From Klebsiella sp. RHBSTW-00484 (GTDB lineage: Bacteria > Pseudomonadota > Gammaproteobacteria > Enterobacterales > Enterobacteriaceae): 64,000 nucleotides of DNA. Positions within the stretch are counted from its first letter, which is position 1. Each line of letters begins with the position of its first letter. Shown here in pieces: positions 18,600 to 26,564 of this stretch. The position numbers and the translations under genes were made by a program. The stretch is from assembly GCF_013705725.1 (NCBI RefSeq), contig NZ_CP055482.1:198878-262877 (forward strand). The letters run 5' to 3'. The notes beneath the pieces are model-generated. The model ran no database searches and had not been told where the DNA came from. It worked only from the letters and a program-made list of their open reading frames with translations.

Positions 18600-19001
18600 T
18601 TATGGTGCATCAGGTAAAAAATACTGCTGCTTCTGGAACGCGACGAACGTCGCGAAAACAGCTATCAACACTGCCATGAAGTAAACCAGGTATGAGCCGG
18701 ATTGCCAGATATTTACGCCGAAAAAAGAAAGTAACTTTCCGTCCGGGATAATAGAAAAAGCCAGGTTCCATAATCCGGTCAGTACAACCTGAGCGATAAT
18801 CATTTTTCCCAGCGCACCCAGTTCCTGAGTTGCATACATTGCAGCCATTACAAATGTCAGAACTACCACAAGGAGAGCAGACAAAGCCACAACCGAAATG
18901 CTCAGTCCGACGGACGTAAATATAATGGCTTCTTTAAAAGCCAGACCTGTAAACCCCCAGATCAGAATGACTAAAATGAAAAACAACAGGATAAATTTCA
19001 T
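18600..19001 (-). CDS. Four-helix membrane protein (133 aa)
   Basis: Hydrophobic segments near residues 2-22, 28-55, 66-88 and 100-120 predict four membrane helices with very short loops. It resembles small accessory membrane proteins but no family is recognised. A copy of the dispersed palindrome (18728-18738) lies inside the coding sequence. The gene is monocistronic by layout, with a terminator immediately after its stop. Confidence 0.7.
   Translation of the reverse strand: MKFILLFFILVILIWGFTGLAFKEAIIFTSVGLSISVVALSALLVVVLTFVMAAMYATQELGALGKMIIAQVVLTGLWNLAFSIIPDGKLLSFFGVNIWQSGSYLVYFMAVLIAVFATFVAFQKQQYFLPDAP
18728..18738. repeat. Dispersed palindrome copy 2
   Basis: GAAAGTAACTTTC (18727-18739), perfect for 13 bases, within the membrane protein gene at 18600-19001. 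Confidence 0.7.
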
Positions 19002-19085
19002 TAAAATTGCGTCCCTCTTTCAGTGGTAGAATCTGGCTACGATGTCAAAGGCCAGCCTACCACTCGCAGAATGTATAACATGAGG

Positions 19086-19334
19086 TTAAATACAAATCCG
19101 TTCACAGGCCCGTTTCAGTGTTTCTTTGGTATGACATTGTGTGGCCTGATTTAACTGTGTCCGGATATGCTGCTCATCATGGCCGTCAGCAACAAAGAGT
19201 TTGATTTTACTTTCAAGACGGCTCATTGCTTCGTACAATTTTGCTTCTTTATTGTTCTTCATGAAGCGAAGAACGTAATCCGCAATAATATGCACAGGCG
19301 GTGTTTTTATTTCACGGGAGCGATTGCTGGTCAT
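19086..19334 (-). CDS. Hypothetical protein (82 aa)
   Basis: ATG 19334 follows a GGAAAG ribosome site. A basic, helical protein (MTSNRSREIKTPPVHIIADY) with two cysteines near the end. It follows the 19368 gene by 33 bases and is probably co-transcribed from the shared-type promoter at 19647. Function unknown. Confidence 0.65.
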   Translation of the reverse strand: MTSNRSREIKTPPVHIIADYVLRFMKNNKEAKLYEAMSRLESKIKLFVADGHDEQHIRTQLNQATQCHTKETLKRACERICI

Positions 19335-19367
19335 GATTCTTTCCAATTTTTTGTATTGAAAATACCG

Positions 19368-19604
19368 TTATACGGTGCCACCACATTTAAGCCAACCTTT
19401 TCCGGTTGTATAAGAAATGCGACCGTCCTTAATTAGCGATTGCAAACGGCGGTCAAGAATCCGCAATGGTTGCGGATTGCTTTCCCTAGCGGCAATCCTG
19501 TGACACTCTGCTTTGATTTCTCCGGCAAATAATGTCGCGAACGGCTTAGGAACCGGGGTTAGAACTTCGATGAGTGCCTTGTCCAGCGCCAGATATTCAT
19601 CCAT
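19368..19604 (-). CDS. Hypothetical protein (78 aa)
   Basis: ATG 19604 has an AAGGAC site at good distance; an earlier in-frame Met lacks one. The protein reads MDEYLALDKALIEVLTPVPK and ends in a segment (LQSLIKDGRISYTTGKGW) typical of a small winged-helix wing, so a DNA-binding role is possible but unproven. Driven by a shared-signature promoter. Confidence 0.65.
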   Translation of the reverse strand: MDEYLALDKALIEVLTPVPKPFATLFAGEIKAECHRIAARESNPQPLRILDRRLQSLIKDGRISYTTGKGWLKCGGTV

Positions 19605-19646
19605 GTTTATGTCCTTACACATAATAAACTAACTATGATTTAACTA

Positions 19647-19690
19647 ATTATACCGAATCGGGGTACGAACCGAATAACCTACAGGTTGGA
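19647..19690 (-). promoter_or_regulatory. Shared-signature promoter 3
   Basis: Minus strand: GGTTATTC (TTATTC at 19672-19677), 19 bases, TATAAT (19647-19652) preceded by CGG. Drives the genes at 19368 and 19086. Confidence 0.75.
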
Positions 19691-19759
19691 AAATCAACTT
19701 CCCCGGTATATCCATTGAGAGTCTGTCAGCCTGTGCAACGACATCAGGCTGATCGCCAC

Positions 19760-20374
19760 TCACCCGCTAATAACAATGGCCTGCTCCGGTTGTGGCTGGC
19801 GATCCCCCCGCAGTGCCTCAGACTCCCTGAGACGGGCTGATGGCATCGTCATTGCCTTAAACCCCTCTTCCCGCGTACGCACCAGCATCCCCCACGAATA
19901 GGTTTCACAGACATCGTTCTCTAAATTGGGTTCGGTCGACAGCAGGGACTCCATCTTCGGTTCGATGTGTACCGGCGCAATGTTTTTATAGACAGGGTGA
20001 ACACGATACTCTTCAGACGCCTGTGCCCGGTAGCTCCCTTGCGCCAGCAGCACGTCATGGGAAACCAGGTCATATTCCGTATCTTCGACAAAGGTCTTCA
20101 GGGTGTGCGTTATTTTGCCGTATCCTTCAATATTCCAGACGGAGACCATCGTAAACTCTTCTAACGCTCGGGGAATTTTGACCAGAAATCCATTCAATGC
20201 CTTGCGACCCTTCAGCATACCCACCAGGTATTGCTTGTTCGGATAAGGGCGCATCGCAACCAGGTCATTTCCTGTCAGGTGAAGCGACAGTTCCGTGACG
20301 CTCACGGAATCCAGCGTGCAGAGATTTCCCATCGGATGCAGGATTTTAGGTACCAGGTGTAAAAACATCGTCAT
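19760..20374 (-). CDS. Hypothetical protein (204 aa)
   Basis: A soluble protein of mixed alpha/beta character (MTMFLHLVPKILHPMGNLCT). No signal peptide, membrane helix or catalytic motif seen. It begins 24 bases after the stop of the HNH gene on the same strand, so it is probably co-transcribed with the HNH and ASCH-like genes. Function unknown. Confidence 0.7.
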   Translation of the reverse strand: MTMFLHLVPKILHPMGNLCTLDSVSVTELSLHLTGNDLVAMRPYPNKQYLVGMLKGRKALNGFLVKIPRALEEFTMVSVWNIEGYGKITHTLKTFVEDTEYDLVSHDVLLAQGSYRAQASEEYRVHPVYKNIAPVHIEPKMESLLSTEPNLENDVCETYSWGMLVRTREEGFKAMTMPSARLRESEALRGDRQPQPEQAIVISG

Positions 20375-20398
20375 TATCCTCGTTTATTATGGTTTCAA

Positions 20399-20923
20399 TT
20401 ATTTCGGTGTCGCTTGATACATTTCGAACCAGAAGACAATCGGCTTCTCCGTGACTTCAATTAATCCAAATCGCTCTGCGGTCCTGAAGTTGACGCTGTA
20501 TGCCCTGGCGCGTTCTACCTGGCGGCTTATTTCTTTCCGCATTCCTTCAACACTCAATGCACCTTTAAAGAGATTGCAGGGGGCGCAAGCCGGAAAAAGA
20601 TTTTCGATTGCATGCAGTTCAGGATGCATGACCTTACCGGTACTTCGAGCCTGGTGTGTCACTCGACTTCCAGCGGGGGCTCTGACCATTTCAAAATCCC
20701 GCCTCACCGGTTCAACATGATCGGCATGCCAGCCTTTTTCCGGCAGAGTACAGCCGCAATAGGCACACCGACCACCAAATTTCAAACGCAGTTCGGCTCG
20801 TTGCTCTTTGGATATTTTATTTTTGGGCTTTGAAAATCGCCCATCATCAGATTTAACCTTCGGGAGGAGTTCTGAAAAATTGGGTAATTCGATTACTGAG
20901 CCTTTGTTATTTAGAACTTTCAC
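20399..20923 (-). CDS. HNH endonuclease domain protein
   Basis: About 174 residues from the GTG at 20923, which follows GGGAGG. The HNH fold is clear: a zinc-binding CAYCG near residues 53-57, the catalytic WHADHVEPV at 65-73, and a second zinc pair in NLFPACAPCNLFKG. HNH proteins cut or nick DNA in restriction, homing or phage packaging roles; this one has no attached recognition domain. It sits between an unknown gene and an ASCH-like gene, a layout common in plasmid leading regions and phages. Target unknown. Confidence 0.85.
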   Translation of the reverse strand: MKVLNNKGSVIELPNFSELLPKVKSDDGRFSKPKNKISKEQRAELRLKFGGRCAYCGCTLPEKGWHADHVEPVRRDFEMVRAPAGSRVTHQARSTGKVMHPELHAIENLFPACAPCNLFKGALSVEGMRKEISRQVERARAYSVNFRTAERFGLIEVTEKPIVFWFEMYQATPK

Positions 20924-20956
20924 CGGACCTCCCAACCATATTAAGACGGTTTTTTA

Positions 20957-21265
20957 TTAAATTTCCTGAATTAGTTTTCGGATTTTAATCAGGTGTGGTC
21001 GGCTTAATTTACATAGCTGTTCGGTCGCGGCATCCAGAGTGGGGAATACATGGGCCTCATTAATATCCACTGTCCAGTATTTCGCCTTCCCTTCCCCCAG
21101 ATCAGATTCAAAATAATTTCGCTTTACTCCGACCTGCTTTGGTCTTCCATTTATCCTGATAATCTCGTGCCGCTCATCGAAGATAAAACCATCACCGACT
21201 AACGTCAGAAGAACAAAAGGACCTTCGGGTTTTTCCGTACCCAGCGAACTCACCTCATTATTCAT
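20957..21265 (-). CDS. Hypothetical protein (102 aa)
   Basis: Starts ATGA-style inside the stop of the ASCH-like gene (4-base overlap), so translation is coupled. Beta-rich pattern (GPFVLLTLVGDGFIFDERHE) with a C-terminal helix. Lies between ASCH-like and HNH genes. No family recognised. Confidence 0.7.
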   Translation of the reverse strand: MNNEVSSLGTEKPEGPFVLLTLVGDGFIFDERHEIIRINGRPKQVGVKRNYFESDLGEGKAKYWTVDINEAHVFPTLDAATEQLCKLSRPHLIKIRKLIQEI

Positions 21266-21960
21266 GCGACTTCCCCAGCAATGCGCTCAAAATTGATTAC
21301 CCACACCCACGGGTTGGCCTGCCAACTGTCTTCTCCATAGGTGTCTTTCCAAAGGCTGCGGAAGCCAAGAAAATGCTTATCGCCAATAACACAACATTCG
21401 GTTGGGGCTCCTTCAGCTTTCGCATCCTCTTCGCTGATGCTGTTTAACCGCTCTACTCGCAAATCGGTGATTTCCAGTACTATACGGCTGGCCCAGCGAG
21501 GCATATGGATAGAAGGTGTCCACGCACCTTCGAACTTCATATTTTCTGTACGGGGCTTCCAGTCGGCCTCATCAGGGATCGACCACAGCCCATAATCCCC
21601 CGAACGCTGTTCACAGCTCGCACGGTAAATGCGGGCTGCTTCAGATCTGTCCATCACAATGTTGTCATTCCAGTCCACCGCGCACGCATCTTCATTCCCG
21701 AGCAAGGAAAACGCTTCACGTACAGTAATACGGTCGCCAACTACACCGTACGGACAGGCGCGAAGCGCCGAATTTGGCTGAGTTCCTGTTGGAAGCCACC
21801 AGTCATGCGTATGCCCACGATGTCGCGGTGTTTGCGCAGGCCTTACCGACCATTCAGGTGAACTGTACTGAGGCTCTATAATCCGCCGCGTCTGTGTTTT
21901 CTGGTTTGCCAGAATTGCCCTGACCATTTCATCTTTAAAAAGCATTCCACGTGTCTTCAC
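21262..21960 (-). CDS. ASCH-like (phage-type) protein
   Basis: GTG 21960 is preceded by AAAGGAG at the right distance. The start, GMLFKDEMVRAILANQKTQT followed by Arg-Arg, is the hallmark of phage-type ASCH domain proteins (MLF-x-MVRAIL-x-GxKTQTRR). Later, RITVREAFS, EADWKPR, IHMPRWASRI and the FRSLWKDTYG segment also follow that family. ASCH domains are thought to bind RNA or modified nucleotides; the exact role of this branch is unknown. Coupled to the downstream gene by an ATGA overlap. Confidence 0.82.
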   Translation of the reverse strand: MKTRGMLFKDEMVRAILANQKTQTRRIIEPQYSSPEWSVRPAQTPRHRGHTHDWWLPTGTQPNSALRACPYGVVGDRITVREAFSLLGNEDACAVDWNDNIVMDRSEAARIYRASCEQRSGDYGLWSIPDEADWKPRTENMKFEGAWTPSIHMPRWASRIVLEITDLRVERLNSISEEDAKAEGAPTECCVIGDKHFLGFRSLWKDTYGEDSWQANPWVWVINFERIAGEVA

Positions 21961-22098
21961 TGTGGTTTCTCCTTTCACACATGGTTCACACATTGAGAAG
22001 CCTATCCATCTTTATTCGCCCATCCCTGGAAACGACAGTCGTTACACGGTCGCGGGACTCTACATCCCTTCCTGAAAACGTGGTGTACACACCCCGAA

Positions 22099-22323
22099 TT
22101 AATCTTCATCCGCTTCCACTACCGGCTCGGTCGTAATTTCATATTTCACGCAACCAGGTGCATCCAACGCTTTCGCGACAGACTCACACAGCAATGACAA
22201 ATCATTCAGGGTCATCGGATATTCAACTTCCAGGCTGTAAAGTGCATTGGCGCTGGAGGCAGTGGCCTTGTCAGCGTGGCAGGCATTAAAAATGAAAACG
22301 GTATTTTTTTCTTGAATAGTCAT
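22099..22323 (-). CDS. Hypothetical protein (74 aa), paralogue of 14074-14298
   Basis: Shares EYPMTLNDLSLLCESVAKA with the gene at 14074 and a similar acidic C-terminus (VKYEITTEPVVEADED). Follows the membrane-protein gene at 22381 by 57 bases on the same strand, whereas the other paralogue also follows a small membrane-protein gene driven by the same promoter type. The two clusters look like diverged duplicates. Function unknown. Confidence 0.72.
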   Translation of the reverse strand: MTIQEKNTVFIFNACHADKATASSANALYSLEVEYPMTLNDLSLLCESVAKALDAPGCVKYEITTEPVVEADED

Positions 22324-22380
22324 AGTGCAATCCTCTGGATAATTAGCCCTGTTTTCAGGACGGTTTTCGATTAAAATTAT

Positions 22381-22875
22381 CTATTCTTTTTTATTACTTA
22401 CTGAAATCTGTTGAACAGGTTCTGACTGATCATTTTCTCCGACCGGTGTTTTGTCGACAAATGACCATTCTTGTTTGGGTTCTTTATATAAAGCACTAGC
22501 CTCAGTATTCATCCATGATTCAAAAGCAACATAAGTCATGCCTTCCTCACTAACGCGGGCCTTAAAAACCTCCCAAGCTTGCAGATCAAGCGGCTGGTAC
22601 TCTTTCAGCGACTGGTCAAGCCATCCCTTCCAGATTTCCTTACGATGTTTAAAATGAGGTATAGCCAGGTATGCATAACTACCCGCAACACAAATTAAAT
22701 ACAGGAAGCCGCTCCATAGAGAGGAATTGAAAAAAATCTGACTAGGGAAAATACATGCCACTATGGCAATAATTAATAGCAGGTGTTCCTTACCAGTGGG
22801 CTTATTAAATTCCCAGTTGATTGAAATGCCCCTTATCTTCCTTAAGTTCCTTTTTTTATCCTCTTTATCGGTCAT
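22381..22875 (-). CDS. Membrane protein of unknown function (164 aa)
   Basis: Two membrane helices (HLLLIIAIVACIFPSQIFF and SGFLYLICVAGSYAYLAI) follow a basic N-terminus; the rest is a cytoplasmic-looking helical domain. Preceded by the second shared promoter type and by a dispersed palindrome (22922-22936). Function unknown. Confidence 0.68.
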   Translation of the reverse strand: MTDKEDKKRNLRKIRGISINWEFNKPTGKEHLLLIIAIVACIFPSQIFFNSSLWSGFLYLICVAGSYAYLAIPHFKHRKEIWKGWLDQSLKEYQPLDLQAWEVFKARVSEEGMTYVAFESWMNTEASALYKEPKQEWSFVDKTPVGENDQSEPVQQISVSNKKE

Positions 22876-22923
22876 ATATCAGTCCCTAATAGTTTTAAAA
22901 TGGATGTTGTTAGTCTGATGAAA

Positions 22924-22934
22924 AAAGTTACTTT
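22924..22934. repeat. Dispersed palindrome copy 3
   Basis: AAAAAGTTACTTTTC (22922-22936), 14 of 15, between the membrane-protein gene start and its promoter. Confidence 0.75.
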
Positions 22935-22968
22935 TCAAACCCGCACCGTAACGGACTTCACCCCTGCG

Positions 22969-23019
22969 AGCATTACACCACACACATTTCATCTATTTTT
23001 CCGTTAACGGGGCTATTTT
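22969..23019 (-). promoter_or_regulatory. Promoter region of second shared type (copy 2)
   Basis: Minus strand: AAAATAGCCCCGTTA, 24 bases, GTGGTGTAATGCT, the same blocks and spacing as 14584-14634. Confidence 0.6.
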
Positions 23020-23056
23020 CACGCTTTTTTAGATCTGTCTGATTGTGCTAATTGCC

Positions 23057-24859
23057 TCACGCCAGCAGGCGGACCAGACGATTCAGCAGAGGCCTTAACA
23101 GTGCCGCAGTACTCTCCCGGCAATCATCCACATGCCGGAATCCCGTCTTTTTCGAAGACTGGGGACCGGACAGCATCCTCAGCGCCCAAATAACCTCCCG
23201 TAAGGTTTCGTCGTACTCCTGGGAAATACACCTGGCTAACGTCGTCAGAAAGCGTTTTCTGACAGCCCGGTAATACAACCGTTCCTCCGGTTGCATTGAT
23301 TGAGGCTTAATCCGCAGGTTACAGAGAGTCAGTACAGCGTCGAGCAGACCGGCTTTCAGTTCGTCACCCGTCCGGGCCAGATGTTGCTGGCGTTCGTTCT
23401 CCAGTTGCGTCGTGATCCATGCCCCAAGAGGCGTTCGGTTGTGGGTGTGCAGCGCCACACAGGCCGCAACACAGCACCAGAAGCGCAGTTTCTGCCGCTG
23501 CCCCCGCAGTTTACGGGCAACGAGCAGGCGGTAATCGCAGTCGGTCAGGATCTTGAAACGGTGGCTGACGAGCAGGGACGGCAGCGGCGTCTGGTCGTTA
23601 ATGCCAAGACGTGAAAAGGCCTGCCCGCGTTGAGCGAGGCGGTGGTACACCGCACCTTTCCCCCGGGAAATTCGGACGGCGCCGTATCTAAGCAGGTACT
23701 GTGCCGCCGCCACGGGGGTAAACTCACCGTCAGACACACGCTGGCGTAATCCGTCATATTCATGCCAGATAATCCAGGACGCAGTGTCTTCATCGACCGT
23801 CAGCTCATCCTCTTCTTCGAATGCAACGATGTTCAGGCTTTCCCCGCTGCTCAGCAGGCTGCGGGAAGCACGGTCATCCTCCCGACCGTCAAAATAGGCC
23901 ATTTCGGCAGACGGATCAGACAGCCCGTCAAATGACGTCCCGATACGGCCTTCCGGCAACTTCATCCAGCGTGGTGCTGGCATCGGCGTGCGGGGTACGG
24001 GTTGCATAGCTGGCTCATCGTCGAGCAGATCCAGTGCCCCCCCTTCCCACACCTGGCGGTAAAGTTCGATGGCGCGAAATGGTCGCGGGTTAAAGCAATG
24101 CAGTGACCAGAGAAAGTCGATATGCAGCACGTTGGCTTCCTGCACCAGTCGAAACTGCGGCTCCGCCATGCGGCGGTTATGCGCCGTATCTTCGACCTCG
24201 CCAGAAAGTAACTTTTCCCGCACCGCTGCGGCCCGCTGGGCCTCCACGTAATCGAGGCTGCAACAGATATGGAACAGTCGTTCGGTCAGGGACGACGAGA
24301 AAACATTGGGCTGAAGACGCACATACCCGCCCTCAAACACTTTGCGGCCGATATAATCCCGAAGGCTCCAGTCGTACTGGATTTTGGTCAGGAAACGCTG
24401 GGCCACCAGGACGGTCACGGGCAGTTGCTGTTCGGCAATAAAGGCTCGGAGCTGGCTGAGAACCTGCGTGGACTGATGATGCATCTCAGGGTTTTCAATC
24501 AGGGTGTTGGAGATCTGAATGAAGTGGTGCTGGCTGACGTTCGACCCGTTCCGTACGGCACGGATCAGGGCCATGAGGAACAGGTGCAGTAGCGAGTGGG
24601 AGTCTTTCCCGCCGCTGTAGCCGACGCACATGGTCCAGCCTTCGGTAATCGCATGATAAATGGCACTGGTTGCCGTCGTCACGCGCGATGCGAGACTGAC
24701 CGGCTCACCGGCATCGGTATAATTCAGATCCGCATCGGTCTTCAGTGTTTGCCAGACATCGCCCCATTTATCCTGCGTCAGAATGGCAGCGTTAGCCGCC
24801 TCAGAAAATTGAATTTCTGAGGGTAATTCAAGGAATGTTTCTTTTATTTCGATATACAT
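23057..24859 (-). CDS. PP-loop ATPase of the PAPS reductase/DndC type (600 aa)
   Basis: The motif GYSGGKDSHSL (SGGKDS at residues 82-87) is the ATP-pyrophosphatase P-loop of PAPS reductases and of DndC, the sulfur-transfer protein of DNA phosphorothioation. The order SGGKDS, then a QISNTLIENPEMH segment, matches the DndC/PAPS-like branch. At 600 residues it is longer than typical PAPS reductases because of a long C-terminal region of unknown type with a CCVAAC cysteine group. No DndB, DndD, DndE or restriction partner lies nearby, so a complete phosphorothioation system is not present in the window. It might modify DNA, nucleotides or RNA; substrate unknown. A palindrome copy (24205-24215) lies inside. 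Confidence 0.8.
   Translation of the reverse strand: MYIEIKETFLELPSEIQFSEAANAAILTQDKWGDVWQTLKTDADLNYTDAGEPVSLASRVTTATSAIYHAITEGWTMCVGYSGGKDSHSLLHLFLMALIRAVRNGSNVSQHHFIQISNTLIENPEMHHQSTQVLSQLRAFIAEQQLPVTVLVAQRFLTKIQYDWSLRDYIGRKVFEGGYVRLQPNVFSSSLTERLFHICCSLDYVEAQRAAAVREKLLSGEVEDTAHNRRMAEPQFRLVQEANVLHIDFLWSLHCFNPRPFRAIELYRQVWEGGALDLLDDEPAMQPVPRTPMPAPRWMKLPEGRIGTSFDGLSDPSAEMAYFDGREDDRASRSLLSSGESLNIVAFEEEDELTVDEDTASWIIWHEYDGLRQRVSDGEFTPVAAAQYLLRYGAVRISRGKGAVYHRLAQRGQAFSRLGINDQTPLPSLLVSHRFKILTDCDYRLLVARKLRGQRQKLRFWCCVAACVALHTHNRTPLGAWITTQLENERQQHLARTGDELKAGLLDAVLTLCNLRIKPQSMQPEERLYYRAVRKRFLTTLARCISQEYDETLREVIWALRMLSGPQSSKKTGFRHVDDCRESTAALLRPLLNRLVRLLA
24205..24215. repeat. Dispersed palindrome copy 4
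   Basis: AGAAAGTAACTTTTC (24203-24217) inside the PP-loop ATPase gene. Confidence 0.7.
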
Positions 24860-24922
24860 ATTATTTCCTGAATTTTGGCTTTCGCTGCATTATCGCGTTA
24901 TTTATTAAACCCATCTAATATC

Positions 24923-24991
24923 TTCAGTGCAATATGTGAAGATAAATTTAGTTAAATTGGAATTATGCCAATTTAACTAAATAGCACTGAA
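24923..24991. repeat. Nested inverted repeat upstream of the PP-loop ATPase gene
   Basis: ATTTAGTTAAATTGG (24946-24960) and its exact reverse complement (24968-24982) form a 15-bp stem around a 7-base loop. Outside it TTCAGTGC (24923-24930) and GCACTGAA (24984-24991) are also inverted. The stem is AT-rich with no U-run, so it looks more like an operator or an RNA structure than a terminator. Confidence 0.75.
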
Positions 24992-25036
24992 TAAATAGAA
25001 TTACGCGGCAATAAATATATTATCTTTACCACGCTC

Positions 25037-25483
25037 TCACGAATACTGCTGGGTAATTAAAACCGTCGTATTTGATTCCAGCTCTGCCAACGGAATTCTG
25101 GGGGTATTGAGCATCATGTCATCACCGCAATGGCGGGGTACAGCCGTCAGTTGAAATGATTCTTTCATGACCCGGATGGAAGTTGTTTCCGTGCGAGAGG
25201 ACGGCATGACGTCCCGGAGCATGGTTTCCTGCCCGTTACTGTCACTTTCAATAAATGCAGCCTTCGCCATGAGTTCCTCAATGTCCTCTTCCGATGTTTC
25301 GGACCAGAGGCAGTCATAGAAGAAAAACTCTGCAACGTACAAATCATTCTCTTTCACGTATGCCGCCAGTTCACGGATACGCTGAGCCAGCGATGTATCA
25401 ATGGAAAAGAAGACGCTTTGCGGGACTTCACTCGCAAATTCATTGATGCAGCTAGCGGACGCAATCAAAAGTTTATTGAACAT
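25037..25483 (-). CDS. Hypothetical protein (148 aa)
   Basis: ATG 25483 follows GAGAGCTGAA; the longer upstream reading lacks a ribosome site. An acidic, mainly helical protein (MFNKLLIASASCINEFASEV). It begins 46 bases after the stop of the 268-residue gene and probably shares its transcript. Function unknown. Confidence 0.68.
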   Translation of the reverse strand: MFNKLLIASASCINEFASEVPQSVFFSIDTSLAQRIRELAAYVKENDLYVAEFFFYDCLWSETSEEDIEELMAKAAFIESDSNGQETMLRDVMPSSRTETTSIRVMKESFQLTAVPRHCGDDMMLNTPRIPLAELESNTTVLITQQYS

Positions 25484-25529
25484 TTCAGCTCTCCATGCCA
25501 CCGGCTGTCCCGGTGGCAATCTAGGGTTA

Positions 25530-26336
25530 TCAGGCAGTCACGGGGCACAATACGTCCAGCGAAGGCAGCAATTTGCTCAGGCTGTCGTACACGACGGGCG
25601 TCAGTTCGGTGACGCTGTGAAGCGCCATGCTGGTGTTGTCTTCTTCGCTGAGAATGATGACTCCATCCTCATCAGGATCGTCAGAAGTACTCTCGTCCGA
25701 GGCCAGGCGGTGGCGTGCAACGTCATAAGGCGATTCAGACGCTTTGCAGCTCATCAGATAGCATTCTGTGTATGTGTTTTCGTGGTTATACTGGTTCACT
25801 TTCACCAACGCATACTGAACACCGGCATCATGGGCTTCGTTCATCAGGCGGGAAAAATTAAAGCCTTCCTCATAGTGGTGTGTATCTTTAGTCACCACGA
25901 TTGTCGCACCGCCGAACTCGTTTTCGCGTGGTCGGTCGCAGACGAAAGCGGCATTGATTGTGACCATTTCAGGCAGGTTAAACACCGACAACACGGCAGT
26001 TGTTACCGCGATTGCGTGGTCGAGGTTAATGCTTTCATCATGGCTGATTGCCAGACCGCTACCGGTGATTTCCGCTTTGAGTTCCAGCTCGTAATTGTCT
26101 TCTGGTGACTCCGGCTGACCAAAAGTCGGCTCAAACGGATCGCACTCCGGGTGGTTCTGAATAATACCCAGGACCAGCAGTTCAGTGAGGGAACACTCTG
26201 AAGCAGGTTTAGACAGCAGGTGATCACCTTCCGACACATCCGTGTCCGTAACATACGCAATCGCGTCCAGAGCCATCTGAGCCTGTTCCTGTGAACAGAG
26301 AATTGTGAAGGATGCCTGAGTGTAATTATTTGCCAT
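25530..26336 (-). CDS. Hypothetical protein (268 aa)
   Basis: Begins MANNYTQASFTILCSQEQAQ with an AAGGAG site seven bases ahead. Acidic soluble protein; the C-terminal half alternates beta strands and helices (GGATIVVTKDTHHYEEGFNF). I do not recognise a family. Driven by a shared-signature promoter; the 25037 gene follows. Confidence 0.7.
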   Translation of the reverse strand: MANNYTQASFTILCSQEQAQMALDAIAYVTDTDVSEGDHLLSKPASECSLTELLVLGIIQNHPECDPFEPTFGQPESPEDNYELELKAEITGSGLAISHDESINLDHAIAVTTAVLSVFNLPEMVTINAAFVCDRPRENEFGGATIVVTKDTHHYEEGFNFSRLMNEAHDAGVQYALVKVNQYNHENTYTECYLMSCKASESPYDVARHRLASDESTSDDPDEDGVIILSEEDNTSMALHSVTELTPVVYDSLSKLLPSLDVLCPVTA

Positions 26337-26382
26337 TGCATAACTCCTTATTTAATTAAGTGTGATTGCTGTCTGTGAATAG

Positions 26383-26432
26383 ATAATATCAAAACAGATA
26401 CCCGCACCTAATAACCCGAAATGAAATATTTT
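26383..26432 (-). promoter_or_regulatory. Shared-signature promoter 4
   Basis: Minus strand: AAAATATTTC (26423-26432), 8 bases, TTATTA within CGGGTTATTAGG (26409-26414), then 19-20 bases to ATATTAT (26383-26389). Confidence 0.7.
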
Positions 26433-26564
26433 CGAAGTTTTTATAGAGAAGACAGGCGCCATATTTATTAATCCAGCCATTATTTAGAGGGCGGCATTAA
26501 GTAATTATGCGGAAAAAATAAAAAACCGCCACAATGAAGTGAACCCCATATATTGGACACGTTC

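Noticed and set aside
23057..24859. A complete Dnd phosphorothioation or restriction system
   Set aside because: Only a DndC-like protein is present; none of the partner genes is in the window.
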